From positions 1 through 6,588 of the forward strand of contig SKXF01000137.1 of assembly GCA_007128555.1 (NCBI GenBank): 6,588 nucleotides of DNA. Reading direction: 5' to 3'. Numbering within the stretch: position 1 is the first letter of the stretch; every line of letters starts with the position of its first letter. Under the pieces are notes generated by a model. It did no database searches. It was not told where the DNA came from and was given only the letters and a program-made list of their open reading frames with translations. Both the position numbers and the translations under genes were made by a program. This DNA is from Clostridia bacterium (GTDB taxonomy: Bacteria; Bacillota_E; SLMV01; PUMD01). Shown one piece after another: positions 1 to 6,131 of this stretch.

Positions 1-24
1 AGATCCTATCGGAGTGAAGCTGCA

Positions 25-1119
25 TCACTTGTTAGCGTCGGGGTAGGTTTGATGGAGGACCCTTTCCACCATGAGACGGACAAAGCGGTCGGCCTCTTCG
101 TAATGGGGGTTGTGTCCAGAATGGTCAAACCACAGGAGCTCCTTGTGAGGTGCCTCCAGGATGTCATAGTATTCCTCCACCAGGGGGAACACCGTGACCC
201 AGTCGTGGCGTCCCACCAGGAAGAACACAGGCAGGTCCAGGCGGGGAATGTCGGAGATGAAGTCGACGGCACGCATGTCATCCCACAAGAGGCTATAGAC
301 GGAGGGATCGGGGCCTCGCAGGATATTGACCGACTCTGCCAGGGAGTACTCGGGGGCATAGAGGAAGTCCCTGGCGATACCCAGGTTGTACGCCAGTTGA
401 CTCTGGTCTTCGTAGAGCATACCGCCGAATTCGAAGAGCCATTTCCGCTGCACCCCGATGTGCTGCAGGAAGTCTTCCCGGGAATAGGGGGGTTCCCCTA
501 TTTCCAGAAGCTCCTGGAGGGCGACCTCGTTGTCCTGCTCCCTTGCCTGTTCCAACGTGTATTGGTAGGAGATCTTCTCCCCCTCGTAGAAGCTCACAGC
601 CTGGCCGATACCCACGTAGGCGTGGTAAAGCTCCGGATGTCGCTGGGCAGCTGAAGTACCGATCATGCTCCCCCATGAGTGACCCACCAGGTAGATCTTG
701 TCCCGGTTGAAGTGCTCCCTCATCCATTGGGTCAGTTCCAGGGTGTTCTGCACAAACTGTTCCATGTTCATGGTTTCTGGGGGTATGGTCCCGCATGATT
801 TCCCCGAACCCCGCTGATCCCAGTTCACGACGACAAAGTGGTCTTCAAGAGCCGAGACATAGTTTCGCATTGCAGGGGTTTCGGGGCTTCCAGGGCCCCC
901 GTGCAGAAACAGCATGATGGGATGGGTGACGTCTTCGCCGCGGATGAACACCCATTGTTCGACGCCACCGAGTTCGAGTGACGTTGCCTCCTGGATCCCT
1001 GGAGGACGGGTGATCTCAAATCGAGTGCCGATCTGCCCTTTCTGGTAGGTGACGTGTAGAACGAGTCCCATGAACAGGACCAGGCACAGAGCGAGTAGAG
1101 GCAGGATGACGTATTTCAC
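25..1119 (-). CDS. Membrane-anchored alpha/beta hydrolase, proline iminopeptidase-like (S33 family)
   Basis: This 364-residue protein has a complete alpha/beta-hydrolase signature. HGGPGSP at residues 73-79 is the oxyanion-hole loop typical of proline iminopeptidases. WDQRGSGKS lies at 100-108, and GHSWGS at 146-151 is the nucleophile elbow with Ser148. GRHDW at 303-307 supplies the likely acid, Asp306, and SGH at 334-336 the likely base, His336. A cap region of about 170-290 separates the two halves. Residues 1-22 are a hydrophobic segment after Met-Lys, so the enzyme is probably anchored in the membrane with its catalytic domain outside the cytoplasm, or exported. Classical cytoplasmic iminopeptidases are about 310 residues and lack this segment. 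The start is GTG at 1119-1117, chosen because it keeps the anchor whole. The only ribosome-binding candidate is a run of seven G at 1124-1130. Family S33 releases N-terminal proline from peptides but also includes esterases and other hydrolases, so the substrate is open. It lies about 600 bases downstream of the MmgE/PrpD gene and probably has its own promoter. Confidence 0.9.
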   Translation of the reverse strand: MKYVILPLLALCLVLFMGLVLHVTYQKGQIGTRFEITRPPGIQEATSLELGGVEQWVFIRGEDVTHPIMLFLHGGPGSPETPAMRNYVSALEDHFVVVNWDQRGSGKSCGTIPPETMNMEQFVQNTLELTQWMREHFNRDKIYLVGHSWGSMIGTSAAQRHPELYHAYVGIGQAVSFYEGEKISYQYTLEQAREQDNEVALQELLEIGEPPYSREDFLQHIGVQRKWLFEFGGMLYEDQSQLAYNLGIARDFLYAPEYSLAESVNILRGPDPSVYSLLWDDMRAVDFISDIPRLDLPVFFLVGRHDWVTVFPLVEEYYDILEAPHKELLWFDHSGHNPHYEEADRFVRLMVERVLHQTYPDANK

Positions 1120-1720
1120 AGTACCCCCCCAGGAGTTTCTTCAATGGACGTCATCCTTCCCTTGGACGGAGATGGTCCCCGTGCCTTTCGTTCTCGCGCA
1201 TGTCTATGGTATCAGTGCCACATCTGAACGGTAAACGGGGACTTCTCGCATGTTCCCGCAGCCTCCGCGCAAAACCCGTGGTCCGTCTGCATCGGTGACA
1301 TCGACAGTACGCCTGGGCAGATTACCGACACCGATGGGCCTGTGGTCATGCTGGGCGTGATGAGAGAGGGTTGGTGACCACGGGCATGCGGCGATGATCA
1401 GGAGCTTGCCGACATAGGCCCCGATTCTCGGTGGATGTCAATGCGGGTATGAGGCTGCCGCATAGCGTCCGTTGAGAGGTACGTGCCGAGGCATGTGGAC
1501 GGAGGCTGAACCGCATGATCTCGTGAGCTGTTCAGACCCCGCAGCCAGGACGTGTTGAACCCCCTAATCGGTTCGGACATGGGTGCATCCATGGTGCAGA
1601 TCAGCACTGACAAAGCTGACGGGTCTCCGGATGAGGAACGCACGCGGCGGTTCCAGGAGGGCACAGCGTTTCTCGGGGGTTCATTACGCCTGCTGCCTCA
1701 CCCGGAGGCTCGGTGATCCA
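1120..1720. other. Intergenic region of about 600 bases, possible decayed coding sequence
   Basis: No intact gene with a credible start and ribosome-binding site was found here. One plus-strand frame (first bases at positions with remainder 1 on division by 3) reads as protein-like stretches at 1228-1374 and about 1528-1716, separated by several in-frame stop codons. Protein-like stretches also occur on the minus strand over 1201-1440, so the direction is ambiguous. No family was recognised. A small hairpin with stem GCCTC/GAGGC (1695-1699 and 1705-1709) lies just beyond the MmgE/PrpD stop codon, but it has no T tract on either strand and is a poor terminator. An imperfect 16-base palindrome centred on a CATGG/CCATG pair lies at 1578-1593. 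The region presumably holds the promoter of the hydrolase gene at 25-1119. Confidence 0.5.
1206..1235 (-). promoter_or_regulatory. Weak sigma70-like promoter candidate for the alpha/beta hydrolase
   Basis: On the minus strand TTTACC (1235-1230) and TACCAT (1211-1206) are separated by 18 bases. Each hexamer matches four of six consensus positions. Transcription would start near 1199, about 80 bases before the GTG start at 1119. The match is weak and could be chance. It is listed because the long gap upstream suggests the hydrolase needs its own promoter. Confidence 0.2.
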
Positions 1721-3064
1721 TCAGTTTCTGATGATGCTATCTCTGAGAATCTGTTCAGGTCCGCTGTTCTCCAGGTCCCAGCATTGTGTCAACAGCGACT
1801 CTGCTCGCTTCTTGCCGAGAACAGGCATGACGAGCATACGGAACTTAGCCTCGAGCTCATCGTCGGTGATGGGGTTTTTCACCGACCCTCTCGCGTGGGC
1901 GATGTGAAGGCAGTGGTCCGTTCCATCGGACATGTGGAGGGTCACCCGGGCCTCCTCGGGCATCAGTTCGCTGGATGATCCGGCCCTGATCTTGTTTCTG
2001 AGCCCTGTTACCTGCGGATTTCGGACTGCCTCGTCGGTGAACTCATCCAGCCCCACGGTGCCGTAGACCAGGGCCGATGCAACGCAGTGATAGATGCTGA
2101 ATTTCCCCTCGAGTCCCGTCCTGGGTTCCGTCTTACCCGTTAGTTCCAGCACCAGGGGATGTACCTGGAGTTCAATCGATTCGATGCATTCGGGATCGGG
2201 GTCGAACTTCTCTTTCAGGTCCAGTGCCCCGTCGATTCCGGGGTGGGTGACGACACCGCTGGGATAGGGTTTTATGCCCACGTTGAGGACTTCGTAGGAT
2301 GAGCTCCAATCGCGCGTGATGATCTCCAGGTCGTGACATGGAGACAGCACGGAGGCCCATCCCCTCGGGGCTTCGAGAGCTCTCAGTGAACTGCTGAAGC
2401 CAGCCCCGGCGAGCAGGGCGGCCCGCACTCCGTTGCTGGCAGCGTGGCCGGGCAGGTAGGGTTTGGTCATCGTACCGAAGAACTCCCTGAGCCCTGAGGA
2501 TTGGGTGGCAGCGATGCCCATGGCTGTTGCCATGCGGTCATCTTTGAGTCCCTCGATCTTGCAGCCTGCCACGGCGGCTCCCAGTACGCCCGCTGTCCCG
2601 GTGATGTGCCAGCCGCGGTCGTAGTGAGATGGGTAGACGGACAGGCCGATGCGCAGGGCCGCTTCCATCCCCACGGCGATGGCCAGGATCCACTGCTGGC
2701 CAGGGGTGTTCCGCCACTCAGCGAGGGCTGTTGCCGCCCCGATGATGGGAGAACTGGGATGGATCACGGTTGTCAAATGGGTATCGTCGTAGTCATGCAC
2801 ATGGGACATCGTTCCGTTGACCAGGGCTGCCTGCTCCACTGAGACTCGATCTCCAGAGCCCACGATGGTTGCCTGGGGGGCTCCCCCCATCTGCAGGACA
2901 TGGCTTCTGAGAATCTCAGTGGTCTCGTGCCCAGCGGCTGCCAGACCCACACCGAGCCAGTCGATAACGCAGCGTTTTACCTGGTGGGTCACGGGGTGCG
3001 GCAGATCGGAGTACTGCATGTTCGAGCATGTTTCGGCCAGCTGTCGGGTGACTTCCAATGTCAT
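1721..3064 (-). CDS. MmgE/PrpD family protein
   Basis: The 447-residue product matches the family along its whole length. TRQLAE and LPHPVTHQVKRCVIDWLGVG at residues 6-40 form the usual N-terminal helical opening. NGTMSHVHDYDDTH at 83-96, IHPSSP at 101-106, GWHITGTAG at 151-159, GTMTKPYLPGHAASNGVRAA at 197-216, IKPYPSG at 264-270 and GKFSIYHC at 320-327 follow in family order. Compared with the cis-aconitate decarboxylase active site, Asp91, Thr95, His102, His153, Lys201 and His274 are candidate catalytic residues. Known members include 2-methylcitrate dehydratase, cis-aconitate decarboxylase and iminodisuccinate epimerase, so the reaction is probably on a polycarboxylate or hydroxy acid, but the substrate is not readable. 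ATG at 3064 is preferred because family proteins begin a few residues before TRQLAE. GAGG (3067-3070) and AGGA (3076-3079) lie just upstream, at spacings that are short and long respectively. An upstream in-frame ATG at 3106 would add 14 residues. It lies 124 bases downstream of the amidohydrolase gene on the same strand, so co-transcription is likely. Confidence 0.93.
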   Translation of the reverse strand: MTLEVTRQLAETCSNMQYSDLPHPVTHQVKRCVIDWLGVGLAAAGHETTEILRSHVLQMGGAPQATIVGSGDRVSVEQAALVNGTMSHVHDYDDTHLTTVIHPSSPIIGAATALAEWRNTPGQQWILAIAVGMEAALRIGLSVYPSHYDRGWHITGTAGVLGAAVAGCKIEGLKDDRMATAMGIAATQSSGLREFFGTMTKPYLPGHAASNGVRAALLAGAGFSSSLRALEAPRGWASVLSPCHDLEIITRDWSSSYEVLNVGIKPYPSGVVTHPGIDGALDLKEKFDPDPECIESIELQVHPLVLELTGKTEPRTGLEGKFSIYHCVASALVYGTVGLDEFTDEAVRNPQVTGLRNKIRAGSSSELMPEEARVTLHMSDGTDHCLHIAHARGSVKNPITDDELEAKFRMLVMPVLGKKRAESLLTQCWDLENSGPEQILRDSIIRN

Positions 3065-3188
3065 CACCTCATCTTTCCTGTGATTAATGAATCGGGCCTG
3101 CTGCATCCTGCTCTCGCGGCCTGGAGCTTCGCCGGGTTCCCGGTGATTGTGTCCTTGAGCTTTCCAGGGTCATCCACTGCCTCGTGTC

Positions 3189-4802
3189 TCAGGCCTCGTA
3201 GACGACCTTTCCACCGAGGACGGTCATCACGCACTGGACGTCAAGGAGTTCCTCAGGATCGATCGCGAGGGGATTGCGGTCCAGGACAGCAATGTCGGCG
3301 AGCATTCCCGGCACCAGGCGGCCCTTCTCATTTTCCTCCATGGTGACCTGTGCGCCGGCGGCCGTGTACATCTCGACGGCCTCCAGGGCGGATACCTTTT
3401 CCTCGTCGCCCAGCGTGATTCCGCCCATGGTGTTGCGAGTGACTGCCGAGTAAATACCGAGCATGGGATTGACGGTGGGTGCGGTCGGCACATCGGAGTT
3501 GATGGCCACGACGATTCCAGCATCGCGCAGGGTTCTCAGGGGCGTGAAATACCGGGACCGCGCTTTACCCACGTACTTTTCACAGAGGTCGCCCTCAACG
3601 TAGATGAAGGCCGGCTGGGCGTTCGCAATGATGTTGTGTCTGGCCATGAGTTGAATGGCCCCGGGTGTGGGGAAATAGCCGTGAACCAGGTGATGGCGAA
3701 CATCGGTCCGTGGCTGTCGTTCAAAGGCTCTTGCATAGGCATCGATGATCAGGTCCTGGGCCCTGTCACCACAGGCGTGCACCCCGATGCACCATCCCCG
3801 GTGGTGCAGGTCGAAAATGATGTCTTCCAGTTCCTCCAGGGGTATGCGATCGAGGGTTCGGACATCGGTCGGGTCCACGTAGGGTTCATTCAGGTCTGCG
3901 GTCTTACTGTAGAGGCCACCGTCGAGGCTCAACTTGGCTGCTCCGAGGGATAAGTACTGGTTGCCGAAGCCAGAGGATATCCCCATATGGTCCAGCCGCC
4001 TCTCCCTGAGAGCGAGATATTGATCCCGGAAGTCCGGCATCAGGTTGACCCTGACGCTGAGGTTACCCCTCCGGTAGACATTCTGGTAGGCTCTGATCAT
4101 ATCGGGCGTAACCCCCGGGTCGAGGACGCTTGTCACCCCGAAGGACAGGTATTCGGGAATGGCCGCCTCGATCAATGCTTCAATGTCAGCGGTTGTTTCG
4201 GGAGGCATGATGTCGCGCACTCGTCTCTTTGCATCCTCCCGCAATAGGCCCGTGGGCTCTCCCGATGAGGGATCCCGGTCAATTTTGCCACGGACCGGAT
4301 CGGGAGTGTGGCGGTTAATCCCGGTCATTTCCAGGGCGCGGGAGTTGATCACGTCCATCATGTAGATGCGACTGAGGATCACCGGGTTGTCGGGGGAAAC
4401 ATCGTCCAGGTCCCAGCGAGTGGGGAAGCGACGCTCTTCCAGCAACCCCTCAAACCAGCCCACTCCCTCAATCCATTCTCCGGGCTGGGCCCGGCTCGCT
4501 GCCGCCGCCACCTTGTCCCGAATGTCCCTGATGGACCGGGCATCGTACAGATCTACCCCCTTGACGATTTTGCCTGCACTGACCAGGTGGCTGTGGGATT
4601 CGTTGAAGCCCGGAACTGCGGTGAGCCCGCCCAGGTCGGTCACGCGTGTGTCGTTTCCAATCAGCGGTTGCAGTTCCTCGCTGGTTCCGGTTGCAACGAT
4701 GCGACCTCCGAAGACGGCTGCGGCCTCCACGGATGCCGGGCCTTCTTCCGCCATGGTGAGTATGTGTCCTCCGCTGAGAACAAGATCTGCTTTCAACCTC
4801 AT
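3189..4802 (-). CDS. Amidohydrolase family protein, YtcJ/NfdA-like
   Basis: This is a 537-residue metal-dependent amidohydrolase, the usual length for the YtcJ/NfdA-like group. KADLVLSGGHILTM at residues 4-17 begins the N-terminal beta domain. PGFNESHSHL at 64-73 carries the HxH metal ligands His70 and His72. Lys290 and the DGG that follows at 294-296 occupy the position of the family's Lys...DG segment. VHACGDRA at 341-348 gives His342 and VHGYF gives His374. INSDVPTAPTVNP at 434-446 gives the catalytic Asp437, followed by AVTRNTMGG. The C-terminal KGRLVPGMLADIAVLDRNPL at 493-512 is the standard return to the beta domain. Relatives hydrolyse N-substituted formamides and other amides; the substrate here is unknown and no signal peptide is visible. 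The start is ATG at 4802 because AGGAG lies six bases upstream (4809-4813). An in-frame ATG at 4850 would add 16 poorly conserved-looking residues without a well-spaced site. It is the first gene of a likely two-gene unit with the MmgE/PrpD gene. Confidence 0.93.
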   Translation of the reverse strand: MRLKADLVLSGGHILTMAEEGPASVEAAAVFGGRIVATGTSEELQPLIGNDTRVTDLGGLTAVPGFNESHSHLVSAGKIVKGVDLYDARSIRDIRDKVAAAASRAQPGEWIEGVGWFEGLLEERRFPTRWDLDDVSPDNPVILSRIYMMDVINSRALEMTGINRHTPDPVRGKIDRDPSSGEPTGLLREDAKRRVRDIMPPETTADIEALIEAAIPEYLSFGVTSVLDPGVTPDMIRAYQNVYRRGNLSVRVNLMPDFRDQYLALRERRLDHMGISSGFGNQYLSLGAAKLSLDGGLYSKTADLNEPYVDPTDVRTLDRIPLEELEDIIFDLHHRGWCIGVHACGDRAQDLIIDAYARAFERQPRTDVRHHLVHGYFPTPGAIQLMARHNIIANAQPAFIYVEGDLCEKYVGKARSRYFTPLRTLRDAGIVVAINSDVPTAPTVNPMLGIYSAVTRNTMGGITLGDEEKVSALEAVEMYTAAGAQVTMEENEKGRLVPGMLADIAVLDRNPLAIDPEELLDVQCVMTVLGGKVVYEA

Positions 4803-4808
4803 GGTGGT

Positions 4809-4813
4809 CTCCT
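4809..4813 (-). promoter_or_regulatory. Ribosome-binding site that sets the amidohydrolase start
   Basis: On the minus strand AGGAG is followed by ACCACC and then ATG (4802-4800), a near-ideal six-base spacing. This decides for the shorter 537-residue product over the ATG 48 bases upstream at 4850. Confidence 0.8.
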
Positions 4814-4870
4814 CTCCCTGGCCCGTGGCGGATGCCCGAGTTCGGGACATCCTTCTCGTAGAGCTCGGGA

Positions 4871-4888
4871 CCGGACCCTGGGGTCCGG
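4871..4888. promoter_or_regulatory. 18-base inverted repeat upstream of the amidohydrolase, possible operator
   Basis: CCGGACCC (4871-4878) and GGGTCCGG (4881-4888) are perfect inverted copies separated by TG. The centre is 77 bases upstream of the amidohydrolase ATG. It could be a binding site for a dimeric repressor or a leader hairpin with a 7-bp stem and four-base loop. No T tract follows on either strand, so it is unlikely to be an intrinsic terminator. A smaller repeat, CACGC/GCGTG, follows at 4910-4923. No regulator gene is visible in the window. Confidence 0.4.
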
Positions 4889-5087
4889 GTGCTGCTGAGT
4901 TCTATTTGCCACGCCAGGGCGTGATTCCTGCCTGTTTCCCGGGGTGCGTTGGCTGTCCGTGGCCGCAGGCGGTTAGGGGTTCTCGCCAGCGGTGCCAGAT
5001 CCTTGCGCTCGATTCATCACTTGCGGATCTCAGGAAGGGCGGAAGGGCAATATATTACGAAAGACGTATATATATACTGGGAGGACT

Positions 5088-5116
5088 TTGGCATTGCTAT
5101 CGAGAATTATTACAAT
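5088..5116 (+). promoter_or_regulatory. Sigma70-type promoter reading toward the 5227 ORF
   Basis: TTGGCA (5088-5093) and TACAAT (5111-5116) each match five of six consensus bases and are separated by exactly 17 bases inside the AT-rich island. Transcription should begin near 5123, giving a leader of about 100 bases before the ATG at 5227. Confidence 0.6.
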
Positions 5117-5226
5117 CAGAGCGATATTCGTCCTATTCAGGATGTTTCCGATGTGTTTACCGAGTAAGGGATTTTGACCCTGGTCCACTGGCAAGAGTTT
5201 GTGGTCAATAGCTGTCGAGGGGATGC

Positions 5227-5529
5227 ATGATTCTATGCGAATGGGGGACTGGTCAGATGAGCAAAGTGAGGCGTCGCAATTCGGGGGGAAGTCTGCTCGT
5301 CTTCAGCCGGGAGACGGGAAGATGGTACGAGTTGACGGAGATGCTGTCCGTTCTCAACGGCGATGATGGAAGACGATCCTGGTGGTACCGTGTTGATGTG
5401 TGGACCCGACTGGATGGGCATCGGGAAGGTCACTTCGAATTTACCCAGAATCACGAGATAACCCCCACGGAGTTGAGGGCAAAGATAGTGGCGTGGGAGG
5501 GGCAGAGGCAGCTAGTGAAGAACACGTGA
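5227..5529 (+). CDS. Hypothetical protein, 100 residues
   Basis: I do not recognise this protein. It is 100 residues, charged and rich in tryptophan (residues 6, 33, 52, 53, 59 and 89), with no membrane segment or signal peptide. Residues 20-70 look like alternating beta strands (SLLVFSRETGRWYEL, then WWYRVDVWTRLDGHREG). Residues 78-95 look like a helix (ITPTELRAKIVAWEGQRQ). That layout suggests a small single-domain soluble protein. Codon third positions are clearly G/C-biased, like the large genes nearby, and a good promoter lies about 100 bases upstream, so it is probably expressed. The ATG at 5227 follows GAGG (5217-5220) by six bases. An internal ATG at 5257 would give a 90-residue version that drops an uninformative ten-residue N-terminus. 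It stands alone, divergent from the amidohydrolase and convergent with the M20 remnant, so the context gives no function. Confidence 0.6.
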   Translation: MILCEWGTGQMSKVRRRNSGGSLLVFSRETGRWYELTEMLSVLNGDDGRRSWWYRVDVWTRLDGHREGHFEFTQNHEITPTELRAKIVAWEGQRQLVKNT

Positions 5530-5590
5530 ACACCTCGTTTCGAGGGAGCGGGTCCCTGTTTCATCGGTGTTCTGCCGGTAAATAGACCGG
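5528..5590 (+). terminator. Nested inverted repeats after the 5227 ORF, weak terminator candidate
   Basis: GAACACC (5528-5534), overlapping the end of the ORF, is matched by GGTGTTC (5566-5572). Inside it sits CCTCG-TTT-CGAGG (5533-5545). A further stem, CCGGT/ACCGG (5575-5579 and 5586-5590), is followed only by a modest GTGTTATT. The repeats overlap and cannot all form at once. Without a proper T tract, intrinsic termination is uncertain. Confidence 0.25.
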
Positions 5591-5724
5591 GTGTTATTGA
5601 GTCCATGAGAGGCATCCATCTTCCGGGTGTGAGGAGATATCTCGCATCCCGGGGATGGTTGCTTTGCAGTAAATCCACGTGCGAAGAGCTGTCCTCACCG
5701 AGTTGCACATGGAATTCTCGGTCT

Positions 5725-5955
5725 TTACGTTGCTCCTCTGTCAGCCCATTTACCGCAAACCCACAGTGTGATTTTTGTGTAGCCGATGACGTTCTGTTTG
5801 TCGTCAATCTCAACCCGGTCGTAGCCAAGCGATTCATCTCGGCTGCGACCGGTTCAGCTACCCTGGTTTCTTCTCACTCAGGCTGGCGGTCCGGATCATC
5901 TGCTGCGTGAACGCGATGATCTCCCGTTCGAGGAGGATGAGGCAAGACGTGGCAT
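5725..5955 (-). pseudogene. Broken N-terminal part of an M20-family metallohydrolase (YgeY-like)
   Basis: Four reading-frame pieces on the minus strand, in order, give the opening of an M20 peptidase/amidohydrolase. ATG at 5955 begins MPRL. A second frame (5941-5861) gives EREIIAFTQQMIRTASLSE. A third (5861-5826) gives VAEPVAAEMNRL. A fourth (5826-5727) gives GYDRVEIDDKQNVIG and runs on to a stop at 5727-5725. Together these match the family pattern of a helix, R-x-x-S-x-S, a helix ending in M-x-x-L-G-Y and D-x-x-G-N-V-I-G. All three junctions need one missing base and each can fall in a G run (near 5943, 5861-5863 and 5825-5826). The part carrying the HxD metal ligands and the dimerisation domain is absent or unrecognisable, so the product would be inactive. 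A strong AAAGGAG site eight bases before the ATG (5964-5970) survives, implying recent loss. Intact relatives hydrolyse C-N bonds in peptides or acyl amino acids. Confidence 0.7.
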
Positions 5956-5963
5956 GGGCAGGT

Positions 5964-5970
5964 CTCCTTT
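5964..5970 (-). promoter_or_regulatory. Surviving ribosome-binding site of the M20 remnant
   Basis: AAAGGAG on the minus strand lies eight bases before the ATG at 5955. It is one of the best Shine-Dalgarno matches in the window. It supports 5955 as the original start of the broken M20 gene rather than the in-frame ATG of the second fragment at 6001, which has no good site. Confidence 0.6.
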
Positions 5971-6131
5971 GTGCTTCTGTTTTCACATTTCGGTTGTGCA
6001 TGGCTCATTCTTACCAGATCCTTCGGCCGATTTCCTGCTCCCCTGCACCGGCCCTGGAAGGAAACCACGGCCAGGGTGAGAAATATTACAGGCAGGCTAT
6101 CGCGAGAGGGGACGGAAAGGGGAGTGGTTCC

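Larger units (their letters stand above)
4803..5226. other. Intergenic region between divergent genes, with AT-rich island
   Basis: This 424-base gap separates the leftward amidohydrolase from the rightward small ORF. Its left half is GC-rich and holds two inverted repeats. Its right half contains an AT-rich island: 23 of 70 bases at 5051-5120 are G or C. The island includes a perfect 12-base palindrome, GTATATATATAC (5066-5077), and the rightward promoter at 5088-5116. I found no good -35/-10 pair for the leftward amidohydrolase, although the AT-rich stretch is the likeliest place. All three plus-strand frames are open across part of the island, and none has a convincing start. Confidence 0.6.
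5530..6131. other. Region without an intact gene, holding an M20 hydrolase remnant
   Basis: Between the small ORF and the transglutaminase-like gene, the only recognisable coding material is the broken M20 N-terminus on the minus strand at 5725-5955. The stretch 5591-5724 shows no assignable protein. The longer open frames across it, one on each strand, do not match any family I know and partly overlap the remnant in the wrong frame. The stretch 5971-6116 should hold regulatory sequence for the divergent transglutaminase-like gene, but I see no good -35/-10 pair. Confidence 0.5.

Noticed and set aside
1398..1664. An 88-residue minus-strand open frame in the 600-base gap
   Set aside because: It has no good start site, no recognised domain and low-complexity Ser/Arg-rich composition. 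I could not support it as a gene.
1583..1978. A 131-residue plus-strand open frame overlapping the MmgE/PrpD 3' end
   Set aside because: Its second half is antisense to a well-supported gene and its first half has no family match.
3132..3143. CCGGG-TT-CCCGG repeat between the amidohydrolase and MmgE/PrpD genes, as a possible terminator
   Set aside because: The loop is too short for the full stem and no T tract follows on the minus strand. It does not argue against co-transcription.
4366..5211. A 281-residue plus-strand open frame
   Set aside because: It is antisense to the amidohydrolase for half its length and its composition (Ser/Pro/Arg-rich) is that of a shadow frame.
5451..5837. A 128-residue minus-strand open frame downstream of and overlapping the M20 remnant
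   Set aside because: Only its first few residues (AAEMNRL region) belong to the M20 gene. The rest is out of frame with the family match, overlaps the end of the 5227 ORF and resembles nothing known. It is a by-product of the frameshifts.
5605..5910. A 101-residue plus-strand open frame with CDFCVADD
   Set aside because: It lies largely antisense, in codon register, to the M20 remnant, which explains its protein-like look. It has no ribosome-binding site and no recognised domain.
5858..6001. A 47-residue minus-strand ORF from ATG 6001 that contains the EREIIAFTQQMIR segment
   Set aside because: The upstream residues do not fit the M20 family and there is no good ribosome-binding site. The ATG at 5955 with AAAGGAG explains the segment better as a frameshifted gene.
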